Shown here: positions 35,874-46,749 of the stretch, one piece after another | Layout of the letters: each line of letters starts with the position of its first letter | How positions within the stretch are numbered: the first letter of the stretch is position 1 | Source: Lewinellaceae bacterium | GTDB lineage: Bacteria > Bacteroidota > Bacteroidia > Chitinophagales > Saprospiraceae | Assembly: GCA_020636095.1 (NCBI GenBank) | Contig: JACJYN010000003.1 | Coordinates: 1,116,001-1,180,000, forward strand | Length of the DNA: 64,000 nt | Direction: 5' to 3' | Notes under the pieces: generated by a model | Databases searched by the model: none | What the model was told of the DNA's origin: nothing | Seen by the model: the letters and a program-made list of their open reading frames with translations, nothing else | Program-made: the position numbers and the translations under genes

Positions 35874-36502
35874 TTAGTACAATTCTATCTGATGGGGAAA
35901 TTTTTCCTTCAGGCGGCTATCGTGGGTGACGACCAACAGGGTACTTTTACAGCCCCTGGCTCTGCTCTTCCAACAGGTGGGTACTTTATCGCAGTTGGCG
36001 TCGTCCAGCGCGGAGGTCGGCTCGTCCGCCAGGATGATGGTAAGGCGGTTGACGATGGCGCGGGCGATGGATACCGCTGCTGTTCGCCCACGCTGAGGTT
36101 GTCCGGCTTGGCGTACAGCTTGTGTTGCAGGCTGAGGCGTTCCAGCAGTTCCTCGATGCGCGGGCGGTCCGGGCGCAGGCCCGCCAGCTGCTGCGCCAGC
36201 AGGAGATTTTCCTCCAGGGTGAGCGACCGCACAAAGTGGGTAATCTGAAAGATGATGCCGATCTTCTGGTACCGCGGAACCGGTCGGTGGCGGAAGCGGA
36301 TAGCTTGTTCAGCTCGGTATCACCACTTTTACCGTTCCCTTTGGGGAGAGAGTAGTCCGCCCAGCAGGTGCAGCAGGGTGGTCTTGCCGCTGCCCGATTG
36401 CCCCAGTAGCAGCCAATGTTCTCCTTCCCGGCATTGGATGTCGGGAAAAGTGAGCACTGCTTTCTTATCGTAGGAATATTCCAGGTTGTGTGTTGCTAAC
36501 AT
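35874..36502 (-). pseudogene. LolD/MacB-like ABC ATPase, frameshifted
   Basis: About 209 codons in total. The start at 36502 reads MLATHNLEYSYDKKAVLTF, with Walker A GQSGSGKTTLLHLLGG, then a shift after LLSPQR. The second frame carries the Q-loop region IGIIFQITHFVRSLTLEENL and the signature LSVGEQQR, and a third frame has the Walker B/switch segment (LADEPTSALDD ... VVTHDS) and ends at 35874. All motifs are present but in different frames. It would power the FtsX-like permease at 33193-34527. The breaks are G/C-run indels, so a sequencing artefact is possible. Confidence 0.7.
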
Positions 36503-36520
36503 GCTGCAAATATAGTAATC

Positions 36521-36751
36521 TTAGGCTTGACAAGTTTCCTGCGAGCTGCCATTGAGCAAACTTGTCAAGCCTTTCGAGGGCTCACCCCGCCTTTTAGAAA
36601 AGAAATAAAACAACGCCGTCGGAATGCTGAAAAACAGGGCGGCGAGCGTCCACAATAATTTACCGGGGATGCTAACGGAGTGGTCTTCATACCACACCGT
36701 GTAAAATACCCAAAAAAAGCAGAGCAGGCTGATCAGGGCGATGAATTTCAT
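36521..36751 (-). CDS. Small two-helix membrane protein
   Basis: A 76-residue protein with hydrophobic helices at about 3-20 and 34-54 and a short cytoplasmic tail. Not recognised. Its ATG overlaps (ATGA) the expected stop of the nucleotidyltransferase gene upstream. The last ~17 residues and the stop are encoded by a perfect palindrome (36523-36572), so the natural C-terminus may have been altered by that repeat. Confidence 0.55.
   Translation of the reverse strand: MKFIALISLLCFFWVFYTVWYEDHSVSIPGKLLWTLAALFFSIPTALFYFFSKRRGEPSKGLTSLLNGSSQETCQA
36523..36572. repeat. Perfect 15-bp palindrome at a gene end
   Basis: AGGCTTGACAAGTTT (36523-36537) and AAACTTGTCAAGCCT (36558-36572) are exact reverse complements around a 20-base loop. 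It forms the end of the small membrane protein gene and may serve as its 3' stabilising hairpin. Confidence 0.8.
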
Positions 36752-37414
36752 AGGTTGTTTTTTTCCAGGTGCCGTATGTCGTTGAAGTCTTTGGCGCGGC
36801 CCGAGGCACGCTTTGGCCTTCAGCAGGTCTTCCCGGCTGAGCAGCCTGACGGATAAACCCTCGTCTAATTCTATGGAGGCCGCCTCTGGGAAAGCTTCTT
36901 TAAAAGAAAGGCCCTTTACTTTAGTCATGATGTCAATGCTAATCGGAGAAGTCCCAAATGTGAAAACATCAAATTTGGAGGTGTCCAGGAAGTTTTTCTC
37001 CGTCATATCAAAGACTGGCATGCCGAAAGACTGAAATGCCTTTACAAGCCTGTTGTAGTTTTCTTCAGAAGGGTTAACCCAGATGTCCATGTCGCCGGTG
37101 GTTCGGGTATAGCCGTGGAGAATTACGGCATAACCGCCCACCAGGAGATACTCTACTTCATTTCGTTCCAGAGCCTGAATGAACTCCAGAAAATCCTGAT
37201 AAAAAGACTCGTTTCTCATTCGCCTTCTTGCTTTAAAAACGTCCTTTTGAATTTTAGGCGGGCTACCCGGAGGATAGTTCCAGGCAATCGCATTCAGGCG
37301 AACCGCTGCCCTGAGCCGATCAACCGGCGGCCGGCTCAGCCAATAGCTTAGCTGGTTATCTGCTTCCTCAGCAGTTTGCCGTTTGAATGCCGTCCGGTCT
37401 AGTTTGTAATCCAT
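36748..37414 (-). CDS. Nucleotidyltransferase-fold protein with fused N-terminal module, 3' frameshift
   Basis: The first ~65 residues (MDYKLDRTAFKRQTAEEADN ... VFKARRR) resemble a small Bacteroidota protein usually encoded just before a nucleotidyltransferase. The frame runs on without a stop into MRNESFYQDFLEFIQALERN and the nucleotidyltransferase core VEYLLVGGYAVILHGYTRTTGDMDIWV (GG and DxD motifs), as in MNT/AbiEii-like toxin-antitoxin or stress proteins. Near 36796-36803 an extra base shifts the frame; the corrected reading ends KDFNDIRHLEKNNL with a TGA at 36748-36750. Uncorrected, it fuses with the small membrane protein. Whether the N-terminal fusion is real is uncertain. Confidence 0.65.
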
Positions 37415-37478
37415 TGGATATTGAACTCAAATGATCATATAAATGTAAGATATTGAATAACGGGCTAATTTAACGTAT

Positions 37479-37646
37479 CTTGAAACGTAACTATTCAGCA
37501 TCGTGGTGATTTGACCCCTCAAGCAAAATTTTGTAAGCCGCCCTTCCCCTTCCAAGGGGAATGAGAAGGGGTTCCAGCGGGAAAAAGTCTACAAAATTTT
37601 GCGTCAGGCGTATTTCAGACCCCATGCTGAATAGTAACCTTGAAAC
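37479..37646. mobile_element. MITE, family B, with 8-bp target site duplication
   Basis: The 152-bp element (37487-37638) starts GTAACTATTCAGCAT and ends ATGCTGAATAGTAAC, terminal inverted repeats with one mismatch. It contains inner arms GCAAAATTTTGTA / TACAAAATTTTGC. It is flanked by the direct repeat CTTGAAAC at 37479-37486 and 37639-37646, as expected from transposition. No coding capacity. A second member is at 44134-44296. The rest of 37415-37949 is non-coding and A/T-rich. Confidence 0.85.
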
Positions 37647-37949
37647 TTGCAAAATCACAATTGTCATGCAAACGAGTATAAAGGTAGATGATCAATTAAT
37701 GGATTTGGAAACTCATTTGGGATTGAAATGCCTCTAACCTTGACTAGAGGCCATATTTATCCTATTTTTGCAAAACTAAAAAGAAGACATGCATCCAGCA
37801 CACCACCATATAATTATTAGCATTATCATTCCCGACAGCGGTCTGCTGGGCTGATGTGCTGATAATTGTACGTTTCAAAAAAGCTCTGGCAGACTAAGTT
37901 TGCCAGAGCTTTTTTGTTTGTGTATTTTTATACCCTAAAATTTAGGAAC

Positions 37950-38174
37950 ATGACCATTAAAGAAAGAATTTTGTTAGACCTTTCGGAAATCGGGAACTCC
38001 AAGTTATTGTACCAGATTTTTGAATTTGTCCATCTTATAAAGAAAAACATCAAGCAGGGGGAGGGAAACATTAAAGAGGTTTTAACATTTGCAGGTTCTC
38101 TTTCTGACGAAGATGCCATGCAAATACAGAAAGACATTTCCAAAGAGTTCAACAAAATTGAAGGAGAGTGGTGA
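37950..38174 (+). CDS. VapB-like antitoxin (74 aa)
   Basis: A short protein beginning MTIKERILLDLSEIGNSKLL, with a predicted all-helical fold and an acidic C-terminus (KDISKEFNKIEGEW). This resembles the DUF2281/AbrB-free antitoxins that precede PIN-domain toxins in Bacteroidota. The ATG at 37950 is preferred over an upstream in-frame start. The stop overlaps the start of a PIN-domain fragment immediately downstream, which supports an antitoxin role. Confidence 0.6.
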   Translation: MTIKERILLDLSEIGNSKLLYQIFEFVHLIKKNIKQGEGNIKEVLTFAGSLSDEDAMQIQKDISKEFNKIEGEW

Positions 38175-38176
38175 AT

Positions 38177-38284
38177 ATGAAGGGTATTGCTCTAGACACA
38201 AATGCTGCCATTGACCTGCTGAATGGCAAATCGGAAGTTACTGAGCTGTTGAAAGGTTTTGACCTGATATTTTTGCCTAGATAG
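38177..38284 (+). pseudogene. Truncated VapC (PIN-domain) toxin
   Basis: The 35-codon frame reads MKGIALDTNAAIDLLNGK and continues to LIFLPR before TAG. LDTNAAIDLL is the conserved PIN N-terminus with the first active-site Asp, but the remaining ~100 residues, with the other acidic residues, are gone. ileS starts 66 bases later. Its position right after the antitoxin-like gene fits a decayed VapBC module. Confidence 0.72.
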
Positions 38285-38350
38285 TATGCACAAATTACCT
38301 TTGCAGGCTCGAAGAAAACGGTTAAACACCAAAAAAATTAGAATTAAGCG

Positions 38351-41663
<3,313 letters not shown>

Positions 41664-41672
41664 GCCGGGCCC

Positions 41673-41969
41673 CTATTTTATCAAAGTAGGCAACTTCATG
41701 GCCAGCGCCATATCGCCTCTGATCTTCACCTTGCCGCTCATCAAGGCCTTCATCACATTGAGTTCACCCCGGCGGATGGCGTCGAGGGTCTCAATCTGTG
41801 TGGTAATCACACAATCGGCATCTTTATCCTCATTGGAGACTACGGCCTCCTCATGGCTGAGGTCGATGTGGACGGGCCCCTGCTCGAAGAGGAACTTGAC
41901 GGACTGGCCAAGAGCCGGCACTCTGGCTGCCGTTTTTATGAACTGCTCGGTTATTGTTTCTAGTGTCAT
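41673..41969 (-). CDS. SCP2 sterol-transfer family protein
   Basis: A 98-residue single-domain SCP2-like protein: VKFLFEQGPVHIDL, DADCVITTQIETLDAIRRGELNVMKALMSGKVKIRGDMALAMKL. The family binds lipids or acyl chains in a hydrophobic tunnel; the physiological ligand here is unknown. Convergent with ileS, with a 9-base gap. Confidence 0.88.
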   Translation of the reverse strand: MTLETITEQFIKTAARVPALGQSVKFLFEQGPVHIDLSHEEAVVSNEDKDADCVITTQIETLDAIRRGELNVMKALMSGKVKIRGDMALAMKLPTLIK

Positions 41970-42139
41970 GGTCGTTAATTGGTTGGGATAAAGATAATAA
42001 AAGGAGGAATATACAAGGCCGTTAGGGGGGTGACAAGGCAGTAGATCCGCAATTTATTTTGCGGAAATTCGCTAAAGGGGAAACTCAATTCGGAGGAGCT
42101 GTGTTCTTTTTGCAATAAAAGCCTCGCAATCCCCTCAAT

Positions 42140-42676
42140 ATGAAAATATCAGCGATAAAAGAGTGGTTTCAGCGCCAGTTGCCTGTTTGGAAGCAGAAAG
42201 GGGCGGTGGAAGGCCAAAAAGTAAAGAAGGAATTTACGGACCAGCTCAGGAAAATGTTAGTGGGCGCCCTGATCGCTCTCATCCTGGTAATTCTGGGTTT
42301 CCCCCGATTGTCCGCCTGGTACGAAGGCTACAAAGAACGGCAGAAGAATCCGGCGAGGGAGGTTTACATCAATGTCAGCGTGCTTGAAGGGTATACACTG
42401 ATTCCTCTGGAAGGAGTATATGTGCAGGTCGCAGGAGATGTGGAAGCCACTGGATATACGGATTCAGAGGGTAAACTGACATTGGCCTATGAGGCAGAAG
42501 CAGGAGAGAATACCGCGACCCTGACCCTTAGTAAAGAAACCTATATTGAAGAGACGGAATATGAAGTAGCCCTACCGGAAGCAGATGGTGACAGCACCCT
42601 GCTCCGTACGTTTCAATTGTTGCCCAAAGAGGCGGAAAAAAAGGCGGAAGAGGTGGAAATGCTCAATTTTAACTAA
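42140..42676 (+). CDS. Membrane-anchored protein with a CarboxypepD_reg-like domain
   Basis: A 178-residue protein with a basic N-terminus, one membrane helix (about 36-54) and an extracytoplasmic beta domain (about 75-165) containing VYVQVAGDVEATGYTDSEGKLTL, the pattern of carboxypeptidase-regulatory-like/SdrB-like Ig folds. The C-terminus is Glu/Lys-rich. Not assigned to a named family. The next gene (42790) has a similar beta domain. Confidence 0.7.
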   Translation: MKISAIKEWFQRQLPVWKQKGAVEGQKVKKEFTDQLRKMLVGALIALILVILGFPRLSAWYEGYKERQKNPAREVYINVSVLEGYTLIPLEGVYVQVAGDVEATGYTDSEGKLTLAYEAEAGENTATLTLSKETYIEETEYEVALPEADGDSTLLRTFQLLPKEAEKKAEEVEMLNFN

Positions 42677-42789
42677 TATGCGGCTCCTTTTTTTGCGCTG
42701 CCTATTGCATAAGACAATGGATTTCAATATATTGCTACTTCTTTTATTTAATGCACCTGAATCCTTTATGCAAAACAATCCCAATAACC

Positions 42790-43449
42790 ATGCATAGTAA
42801 AAGGCTACCACTTCTGTTATTTTCCATACTGGTACTCTCTACCTGCATCCTGTTATTTTCCACTCATTCCAAAACGCAAAATTATATCCTGGAGGGACAG
42901 GTGCTTTATCCGGATGCCTCTCCGGTGAGCCTGGATGTTTACATTACCCAGGAGCCGGAATTTCCCGCCACCTTTTTAGGCTTACACCGGGTGCGCACCG
43001 TTGCGGAAGGCCGGTTTGCCACAGAATACCACGCTGAGGTAAATGTACCGATCCACTTCTACGTAGTAAAAGACGGCCTCACGCCGGTCCGGCATACGCT
43101 TTATCCCAAAGCCAAAAACGGGAACAGGCAACAACTCGACGAGCCCATCCTGTTTACTTCTTTACATGAAAAACTGGGTAGTGAACATTTCTATGGCTCC
43201 AAAGGGGTTCCTCAATTGCCCACTTTTGGCCACGAATGCAGTCGAAATCCCTTAGGTTTTATTCCCGTAGACGAAATCCTTTTCGTAGAGAACCTCTCAT
43301 ATATCTATTGCAGTGGAAATGCTACCCCCAACCTGGAGGGAGACATCAGAACCCGCAAAAAGCTGTTTTCCCATACCTTCTTCCGCCAACTTCCCGCTGG
43401 AGGGACGTATAATGCCGCTTCCCATCTGACAGAGAATAAAGTGGACTGA
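42790..43449 (+). CDS. Hypothetical secreted protein with CarboxypepD_reg-like start
   Basis: About 219 residues from the ATG at 42790 (an upstream in-frame ATG at 42751 adds 13). A signal peptide or anchor (about 1-25) is followed by NYILEGQVLYPDASPVSLDVYITQ, an Ig-like CarboxypepD_reg-type domain. The remainder, with Cys pairs (GHECSRN, YIYCSG), is unknown. After the TGA the same frame stays open for about 77 more codons to 43681 with plausible coding sequence, so the stop may be an error or a truncation. Possibly co-transcribed with the gene at 42140. Confidence 0.6.
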   Translation: MHSKRLPLLLFSILVLSTCILLFSTHSKTQNYILEGQVLYPDASPVSLDVYITQEPEFPATFLGLHRVRTVAEGRFATEYHAEVNVPIHFYVVKDGLTPVRHTLYPKAKNGNRQQLDEPILFTSLHEKLGSEHFYGSKGVPQLPTFGHECSRNPLGFIPVDEILFVENLSYIYCSGNATPNLEGDIRTRKKLFSHTFFRQLPAGGTYNAASHLTENKVD

Positions 43450-43600
43450 GTACTCTGTAAAATAAATATCTATCGACAATTTCGGCCTCTTTTTCCCGGC
43501 GCACAAGCGCTGGACAGCCTCGTAACGGATACCTCAGGTTTGGAGGTTTTATTAGAAACAACTTCACAGCATCATGCCTTCACTATCATTCTTTTACAAC

Positions 43601-43629
43601 AAAGCCCCGGAGTTATCTCCAGGGCTTGT
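43601..43629 (-). terminator. Hairpin 3' of the gene at 43661
   Basis: AAGCCCCGGAG and CTCCAGGGCTT pair (one mismatch) around TTAT. It lies just downstream of the minus-strand gene ending at 43661; the T-run is weak. Confidence 0.4.
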
Positions 43630-43660
43630 CAACTTTCACCTGATTCTTACTGGCAGGTGT

Positions 43661-44050
43661 TCACCAGATCGGGGTTGGAATAAAGTCAGTATTTAGCTCG
43701 TGAAAGGCTTGCCGCTTGATCGTATTGAGTCTCTGGCGGGCCTCCTCTATGCCTTCAGAAAACATGGCCACCTGGCTCAGGCCATGGTCCGCAGTTGTAC
43801 TATTGGCACTTTGGCCATCCAGTGAGCGCAGGGCTCGCTGTAGGTTGGGGAGAGTTTCCTTACGGAACGTTAGCAACTGATTGATGAGGCCATCTATTTT
43901 TTCATGAGGCTCTGTACCAGACAGCAGGGCTTTGCGCAGTATCCTATGAAAAAAGCGGCTTTCTTCTTGAAAAAACATCAGTTCATCCCGCAAGCTGCTA
44001 AGTTGTTGTCTTTCATCGACGGAATGGTAGGGAGTGGTTAGGGACGTCAT
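43661..44050 (-). CDS. Hypothetical helical protein (129 aa)
   Basis: Not recognised. The sequence is predicted to be almost all helix, with heptad-like segments (ERQQLSSLRDELMFFQEESRFFHRIL, then GIEEARQRLNTIKRQAFHEL), probably a small coiled-coil bundle. The start at ATG 44050 (MTSLTTPYHSV) was chosen, because the frame upstream runs through a family B repeat element. No signal peptide. Confidence 0.6.
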   Translation of the reverse strand: MTSLTTPYHSVDERQQLSSLRDELMFFQEESRFFHRILRKALLSGTEPHEKIDGLINQLLTFRKETLPNLQRALRSLDGQSANSTTADHGLSQVAMFSEGIEEARQRLNTIKRQAFHELNTDFIPTPIW

Positions 44051-44133
44051 TTCGGTTAATTTTTTGTTGATTGTTTGTTTATAAAATATTCGATGAGTAC
44101 GGTTTTGCCAGCCTCCTGGCAAGTAGGATATCT

Positions 44134-44296
44134 GTAACTCTTCAGCAGTTAGCTTTTGGCGGTTAGCTGTTAGCAAATGCCTGCCCTTAAGGTTGGTATG
44201 TGTAAGCAAAAAACCTGTCGTTTAAGCTTATATCCCATTTTTATGGGCATCAAGCGCTAATGGCCAACAGCTAATCGCCAATGGCTGAATAGTTAC
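44134..44296. mobile_element. MITE-like element, family B, second copy
   Basis: It begins GTAACTCTTCAGC and ends GCTGAATAGTTAC, the same terminal inverted repeats as the MITE at 37487-37638. The inner arms carry GTTAGCTGTTAGC and GCTAATGGCCAACAGC words. No target duplication is evident. It lies upstream of the gene at 43661-44050. The remaining gap to 44536 shows nothing coding. Confidence 0.7.
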
Positions 44297-44536
44297 CTTT
44301 GAATTTGGGTATCCTTCAGAAAAGCACACCTGTTTGGTTACCCTTAGTTTATGCGCTCCAATAAATACATTTAATGCATGGCGTTACCCAACTTACTGTA
44401 GCACTGGCTATAAAGGTGGAAGTACAAAAAAGAATTAGGCCGTGTGTGAGATTAGGAGGTTTTTCAACTTCTCTACAAAATATATCTTTTTTTTGCGACT
44501 ATCAAGGCCAGGAGCGTTTCTTAACAAGAAAATGGC

Positions 44537-45937
44537 CTATTCTATTTCTACCGCCCAAAGATCTTTCACCGCCGGGCCCCAACATTGCACCCTGCGAAGG
44601 CCCGGTATTTTGGGCCGGCAGCTTTCAATCAGGCTATTGCCATAGTACTCGTAGCTACATCGGTAATTATCCATATAGAGAATTTGCCCGCCGGTCATAT
44701 CTGCCAGGCAGCCGTATTCGGCGAAGGCGTCAGTATTATCGGAGCTGGTTCCGAGAAAAGTAAGGATGTTGACGGTGATATTGCGCTGGGCCATCTCTTC
44801 GGCCCAGTCACATACATCTTCGCCGCCCATTCGGCAGATATTGGCCCCATCGCTGATGAGGAAGATGGCCTTGCGGGTGCTGTCGGCGTCGAGGAAAAGT
44901 TCCGGACAATATTTGAGTCTTTCCAGTAGCGGAGTGGTGCCATTGGGCACCAGAAACCGGAGGCGGTAACGCATATCGTAACGGCTGAGCCGGCCAACGG
45001 GCTCCCAGGCCACCGGCTCGGTACCACAATCACCGTCGATCGTAGCCAGGCCCAGTTGGGTGTGCAGCGGCAGGCTGTCGAGCACCAGCAGCGCCGTCTC
45101 CTGCATCACATCAAAGCGGGTCGTACCCATACATGGGACATTTTCCATGACCATAGAGCCAGAGATGTCAAGCAGCAGGAGCAGCTCGTCGTACTCGGCG
45201 AATTGCAGCGCCCGGCCGCTGTTTTCCGGCAGCGTCCGGCCTTCCGTGATGAGGCCGGTATCCCGGTTTTGGAAGAAATCCTCCAACGCGTCCATGCCCA
45301 GTGTATCCCGGACGAGGAAGTAATTGTACAGAGCAGTGCTGTTTTTGGGGTCATAAGTGAGGGCCCGGTCGAAGTAATCGAATGCGCGCAGGAGGTCGCG
45401 CTTGTGGACGTGATAGTGCATGCCCAGCGTATCCTGGGCGTGGCTGCCTCCGCCCTGATTGAGCAGGGTAGCATAGCCCAGCGCATTATTGTAAATACTT
45501 AGCATCTTGGGCTCGCCGATGGCTCGTTGCAACTCAATGCTCTCTTTGATCGGGCTGATGGCATCGCCATAGCGGCCATCGTACATCAGGATCATACCCC
45601 GAAAAAATTGCTGGTAAGCCATTTTCTGGCCGTATTCCGGATCCTGGCTGGTGAGCAGGCTGCTGCACTTCTGCAACAGGTTCAGGCCTTCGGTAGCCCG
45701 GCCGGCCCGGCTGAGCGCCACCGCCAGGGATAGCCCGAAGTTGTAATTACCCGGAATGATGCTGTAAGCGCGCTCAAATTGGCCCACGGCCCGTTGATAG
45801 TTGCCTTCGCCGTAAAGCAACATGCCTTTGTAGTGCGCTTTGAAGGCCACCTTTTGGCCTCCGAACGGGGAGAGGGATAAAAAAGCAAGGGAAAATAATA
45901 ACGCCCAGGGAAAAAGGGCTGGTATTTTGATGTTCAT
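44537..45937 (-). CDS. TPR-VWA domain protein, exported
   Basis: A 466-residue protein. A signal peptide (about 1-27) is followed by TPR-like helices (about 30-215: GEGNYQRAVGQFERAYSI, DPKNSTALYNYFLV), then a von Willebrand A domain (about 250-420) with an intact MIDAS start DISGS, the Thr of GTTPLL and the Asp of ISDGAN. It ends in a Cys-containing extension (CSYEYY, ESCRP, VQCWGP). Likely a periplasmic or surface protein that binds a partner through a metal ion. It lies 20 bases downstream of the OmpA-like gene on the same strand, so they probably form an operon. Confidence 0.85.
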   Translation of the reverse strand: MNIKIPALFPWALLFSLAFLSLSPFGGQKVAFKAHYKGMLLYGEGNYQRAVGQFERAYSIIPGNYNFGLSLAVALSRAGRATEGLNLLQKCSSLLTSQDPEYGQKMAYQQFFRGMILMYDGRYGDAISPIKESIELQRAIGEPKMLSIYNNALGYATLLNQGGGSHAQDTLGMHYHVHKRDLLRAFDYFDRALTYDPKNSTALYNYFLVRDTLGMDALEDFFQNRDTGLITEGRTLPENSGRALQFAEYDELLLLLDISGSMVMENVPCMGTTRFDVMQETALLVLDSLPLHTQLGLATIDGDCGTEPVAWEPVGRLSRYDMRYRLRFLVPNGTTPLLERLKYCPELFLDADSTRKAIFLISDGANICRMGGEDVCDWAEEMAQRNITVNILTFLGTSSDNTDAFAEYGCLADMTGGQILYMDNYRCSYEYYGNSLIESCRPKIPGLRRVQCWGPAVKDLWAVEIE

Positions 45938-45957
45938 GGGATGATTTTCGGTTCTTA

Positions 45958-46368
45958 CTACGTCGCTATCGGCTTCAAGATAATATCTACCCGCCGGTTT
46001 TTCAGCTTGCCCTCCCAGGTCGAATTGTCGTAGACGGGATTCAATTCCCCGAAATCTTCGACAGAGATTTGATCGGGCAGAACGCCGTTGTCCATCAATT
46101 TGCGGAAAGCGGATTCGCTGCGGTTGCGGGAAAGCCAGTCGTTGTACTCTTTACTGCCAATATCATCGGTATGGCTGTGAACACTGATCTCATATTGTTT
46201 AAAATCCGGAAACTGCTGGAGCCACTGGCGGAGTTCCTCGGCCTGCTGCCCGTCGATGTGATGACTGCCCCCGCCGAAATAGATGCTGAAAATATGGTAG
46301 GGCGCCTCTTCTTGGGCAGAAAGCGGGAGGCAGGCAGCAAAGAGCAGAATAGCCAGAATGGGCTTCAT
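45958..46368 (-). CDS. OmpA-like peptidoglycan-binding protein
   Basis: A 136-residue protein: signal peptide (1-19), then a single OmpA C-terminal domain with YEISVHSHTDDIGSKEYNDWLSRNRSESAF and NRRVDIIL, the residues that hold diaminopimelate of peptidoglycan. It has no beta-barrel or lipobox, so it is a free or complexed periplasmic protein. The start at ATG 46368 was chosen because the longer frame upstream runs through a palindromic repeat. First gene of a likely operon with the TPR-VWA gene. Confidence 0.88.
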   Translation of the reverse strand: MKPILAILLFAACLPLSAQEEAPYHIFSIYFGGGSHHIDGQQAEELRQWLQQFPDFKQYEISVHSHTDDIGSKEYNDWLSRNRSESAFRKLMDNGVLPDQISVEDFGELNPVYDNSTWEGKLKNRRVDIILKPIAT

Positions 46369-46451
46369 GGTGGGTGATTTTGATCCATAGGGTGTAATGA
46401 AAAGGCAACATATAGTAAAATGATCTTCAGTGGGAAATTGTTTTGTCTCTG

Positions 46452-46650
46452 TCGTTGCAGCAATTCCCGCTTTGGCTTTCCAGAAAGGCTGCTCTGCTGT
46501 CAGTTGACAACTTTCTGTTGTCTGCTGACTTCCTACCGCAAGGTTTCCGGGAGAAGGGAGCAGACAACTCGCATGCCTACGCCTGAAGCTTCGGCAGCCG
46601 GTAAAAGTTGTCAGCTCCCATGTTGGCCAAAGCGGGAATGGCTGCTGTCG
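46452..46650. repeat. ~200-bp palindromic element (family G)
   Basis: The outer arms GCAGCAATTCCCGCTTTGGC (46457-46476) and GCCAAAGCGGGAATGGCTGC (46626-46645) pair almost perfectly. Further inward AGTTGACAACTTT and AAAGTTGTCAGCT, then TTGTCTGCTGAC and GAGCAGACAA, also pair. Lies between the OmpA-like gene and kynurenine monooxygenase. The short frames over it (for example to 46774) are repeat-derived. Confidence 0.65.
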
Positions 46651-46749
46651 TAGGACCTTCGATATGGCGCCCGCCGAGGTAAAAAGAGTTGCCTGGTGCG
46701 ATTTTCGTCCTACCTTCGTCATACACCATCAATCCAGCCCATCCCCAAA

